From the NCBI RefSeq assembly GCF_026212465.1, contig NC_080061.1, positions 17,889,494-17,953,493 of the forward strand: 64,000 bases of DNA. The letters are read 5' to 3'. The DNA is from Amaranthus tricolor. Lineage: Eukaryota > Streptophyta > Magnoliopsida > Caryophyllales > Amaranthaceae. The position numbers were made by a program, and so were the translations under genes. Under the pieces are notes generated by a model that saw only the letters and a program-made list of their open reading frames with translations, had not been told where the DNA came from and ran no database searches. This document shows, piece by piece, positions 61,912 through 64,000 of the stretch (positions are counted from its first letter, which is position 1; each line of letters opens with the position of its first letter).

Positions 61912-64000
61912 TGATGAATTCTTTATTTTGGAATATTAGAGGTTTAGGGAAGGGGGAAAAATGCATCACCATTAGGAATTTAATTAATTAAAGGAAGATA
62001 TCTTTTACGGGCCTTGCGGAAACACAACATAGCAACTTCATTAAAAGAAGAGTGAAAAGATTATGGGGTTGTGATGAATATGAGTGGTGTGAATCCTTAG
62101 CACCGGAGACGCATAGTGGAGGAATTTTTGCTGTTTGGGACCCCTCGAAATTCAATGTTTCTCAAAAGCACATTGGCGATAGATCGATTGATTTGGAAGG
62201 ATGTATAAATAGTGTTAGTTTTGTGTGTAGCGTGGGGATTGTTTATAGCCCAAATGATAGATTGGGGAGATGCCTTATGTATAATTCTTTGAAAACCCTT
62301 ATTCAATCGATAAATAAACCTTTGCTGATGCTTGGTGACTTCAATGAGATTTTACATCCCAGTGAAAGAATTGGTCAATCTAAAATGATCTGAGCATGAA
62401 AGAGTTCTCGGAGTGGATTCAGGATCTATATTTGATCGACATTCCTCTACATGGAATCAAATTTACTTGGGGAAGGAATGAATCTCAAAGCAGACTCGAT
62501 AGAGGATTATGTAATAATGACTAGTTGCTTAAGTTTCCTGATTTGAGGCTGGTGGGTTTACAAAAAATTTTCTCGGACCATAAGCCCCTTGTTTTGTCTT
62601 TGGATAAACCATTAAATTGGGGTCCAAAACCCTTTAGAAGTTTCAATGCTTGGTTTCTGAAATCGGAATTTAAAAAAGTCCTATGCAAGGAATGGAACGA
62701 TCTTCCTAACCTTGGTTTAAATAATAAGTTGAAAGCATTAAAGGGTCTAGTGAGGCAGTGGAGTAAGGAAAAGTTTGGACACATGGATGATAAAATTTGT
62801 AAACTTAAAAATGTAATCCATGATTTACAAAAAATTGGGGAGGAAAGAAATCTAGATGCTTTAGAGATGGCTAGACTGTGCGCTGCACAAAATCATCGGC
62901 AGACTTGGCTTTTAAGAAGGGAAAGAATTTGGAGACAGAAAGCACGTACTTATGGATTTAGTATGAAAGATCATAATACTAAAGTCTTCCATGCTTCTAC
63001 TGTTTTCAAAAGAAAGAAGAATGAAATTGGTCAACTTAAAATCGGTAGGAAAACAGTCCATGGTGTTTCAAACCTTCAAAAAGAGATTTGGAGCTATTTT
63101 GTTGAGAGATTTACACAAGATCATACTTCTTCCTTGGATTTGTCATGGGTAACTCTGAATGAGAGTGTACTCAATAGTCTGCTTATCTACTATATGAGCA
63201 TGTTCAAGATGCCAAAAGCCATTGCACAAAAAATAGTGAAAATGCAAAGAAGATTTTTCTGGGGTTACTCCATGGGTGAAAAATCAACAATCCCAACAAT
63301 CAAATGGTCCAATATTGAGCTCCCAAAAAACCTAGGTGGTTTGGGTGTGGGAAATATTATACACAAGAATTTATTGTTATTATTCAAATGGTGGTGGAGA
63401 TTCTCGGAGGCTAATTGCACCTTATGAAAATGGATCTTAATGGCTATCTATAATATCAAAGGCTTGAAAGCATCTTCGGAATCTTTTGAAGCAGTCAAAT
63501 AGGGCTTTTGGGTTCAGTTGATGAGCAATGACAATGACACACTCAAATTCAGAAAAATCATTGAAGATGGTATGATATTGAGCGTGGGAAAAGGGAAATC
63601 AATTCTGTTTTGGCATGATAGCTGGTGTGACTCTGGTCCAATGACATATATATTCCCCAAATTATTTGCTAATTCTTTACGACGTCATGATTTTTTCAAT
63701 CAGAAGGGTATTTGGCAAGATGGAGTTTGGGTATGGACTTACGATGGAGAAGAAGTTTTTATGATTGGCAGAAGCAGCACCTTGAAAGACTTCATTCACT
63801 TATTGAGAGAACAACATCACAAAGGGATAATAGAGATGGTGTAAAGTGGCGATGGTCGAATTCCTGTATTTTCCCTAACAAGGAAATTGTTGATAAGTTT
63901 CATGAGTCATCTGTACCTATCCTCCCTAAACCGATCATTAATTCCTTATGGAAAATCAAAATTCCCCCAAGAGCTCAACTTATTCTCTGGCTTGGAAACA
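61912..64000 (+). pseudogene. LINE ORF2: endonuclease + C-terminus, RT core missing
   Basis: The APE-type endonuclease starts MNSLFWNIRGLGKG (61912). Motifs: TGLAETQHSN (about 62010), GIFAVWDPSKF, LLMLGDFNEILHPSER (about 62325), TWGRNESQSRLDRGL (about 62467) and FSDHKPLVLSL (about 62570, the terminal SDH). In-frame stops lie at about 61990, 62391 and 62520. The linker region (62640-63140) is intact in one 300-codon frame. At about 63145 the text jumps from DHTSSLDLS to WVTLNESVLNSLLIYYMSMFKMPK, which belongs downstream of the RT fingers-palm. No FADD/YADD RT site exists. The C-terminal part has FFWGYS, LGGLGVGNI, ILFWHDSW and a zf-RVT-like WKI..PPRAQL.LW region (about 63940) that runs off the window. 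Confidence 0.83.

Larger units (their letters stand above)
60245..64000 (+). mobile_element. L1-type LINE with RRM in ORF1, RT core deleted, open at right edge
   Basis: ORF1 begins near 60250 with an RRM. ORF2 begins near 61912 with an endonuclease and ends with a zinc-binding C-terminal region still open at 64000. The RRM in ORF1 matches the organisation reported for the BNR-type LINE clade of beet and other plants. The whole RT core is missing (junction about 63145). No TSD or poly(A) tail is visible because the 3' end lies outside the window. Confidence 0.82.

Overview
This window is repeat-dense nuclear DNA of a flowering plant. It is AT-rich, has spliced genes with GT...AG introns, and most of it is transposable element. 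A 23-kDa jasmonate-induced-protein-like gene and an RRM-carrying L1 LINE (a type first described from beet) make a Caryophyllales/Amaranthaceae source plausible. That placement is an inference, not something the sequence proves.

Layout, left to right. (1) 1-4.2 kb: two copies of an approximately 1.07-kb non-coding repeat. One is split by a solo LTR (182-1734, TSD AAATG), which is itself split by a solo LTR of the 5S-rRNA-bearing TRIM Cassandra (392-639). A CACTA terminus follows. (2) 5.69-9.59 kb: a complete-ended but decayed copia element with 130-bp LTRs and no gag (TSD TTTAA). (3) 10-14 kb: tRNA-derived and Helitron termini, (TA)n arrays around a short TIR element, and two nested Stowaway MITEs. 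(4) 14.15-18.89 kb: a Mutator-like element with two convergent genes, an intact GRF-zinc-finger/membrane ORF and a broken MURA-type transposase with a PB1-like N-terminus. (5) 20.37-22.48 kb: the only likely host gene, a two-exon JIP23-like gene. (6) 25.93-30.84 kb: a young copia element with nearly identical 188-bp LTRs and TSD TATTA. (7) 33.15-34.33 kb: a second solo LTR of the family at 182, in reverse orientation with TSD ACTTT.

(8) 34.8-60.0 kb reads best as one minus-strand Ty3/gypsy element of the Tat (Retand/Grande-like) type. In its own orientation the order is gag-protease (60.0-58.2), RT-RNase H-integrase (46.2-43.4), a tandem repeat, an antisense spliced additional ORF (on + at 41.0-42.6), an array of two-hairpin 90-bp repeats (36.6-35.9), and the 3' LTR (35.38-34.82). 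It was later interrupted by a copia fragment, a Helitron terminus, a foldback MITE and, inside its RT, a complete 11.9-kb Tekay-type chromovirus (46222-58142, TSD GCATT, LTRs about 2.8 kb). The Tekay carries an extra acidic ORF upstream of gag. (9) 60.25-64.0 kb: an L1-type LINE with an RRM in ORF1. Its ORF2 retains endonuclease and C-terminal zinc-binding parts but has lost the RT core. It runs off the right edge.

Apart from the GRF ORF and the JIP23-like gene, almost every coding region has stops or frameshifts, so the window mainly records nested insertion, LTR-LTR recombination and decay. I see no bacterial defence, CRISPR or viral system. The least ordinary items are the two-hairpin repeat array with one apparent compensatory change, the convergent GRF-membrane partner of the MULE, and the acidic ORF in the Tekay leader. 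All positions were read by eye; boundaries given with 'about' are approximate.
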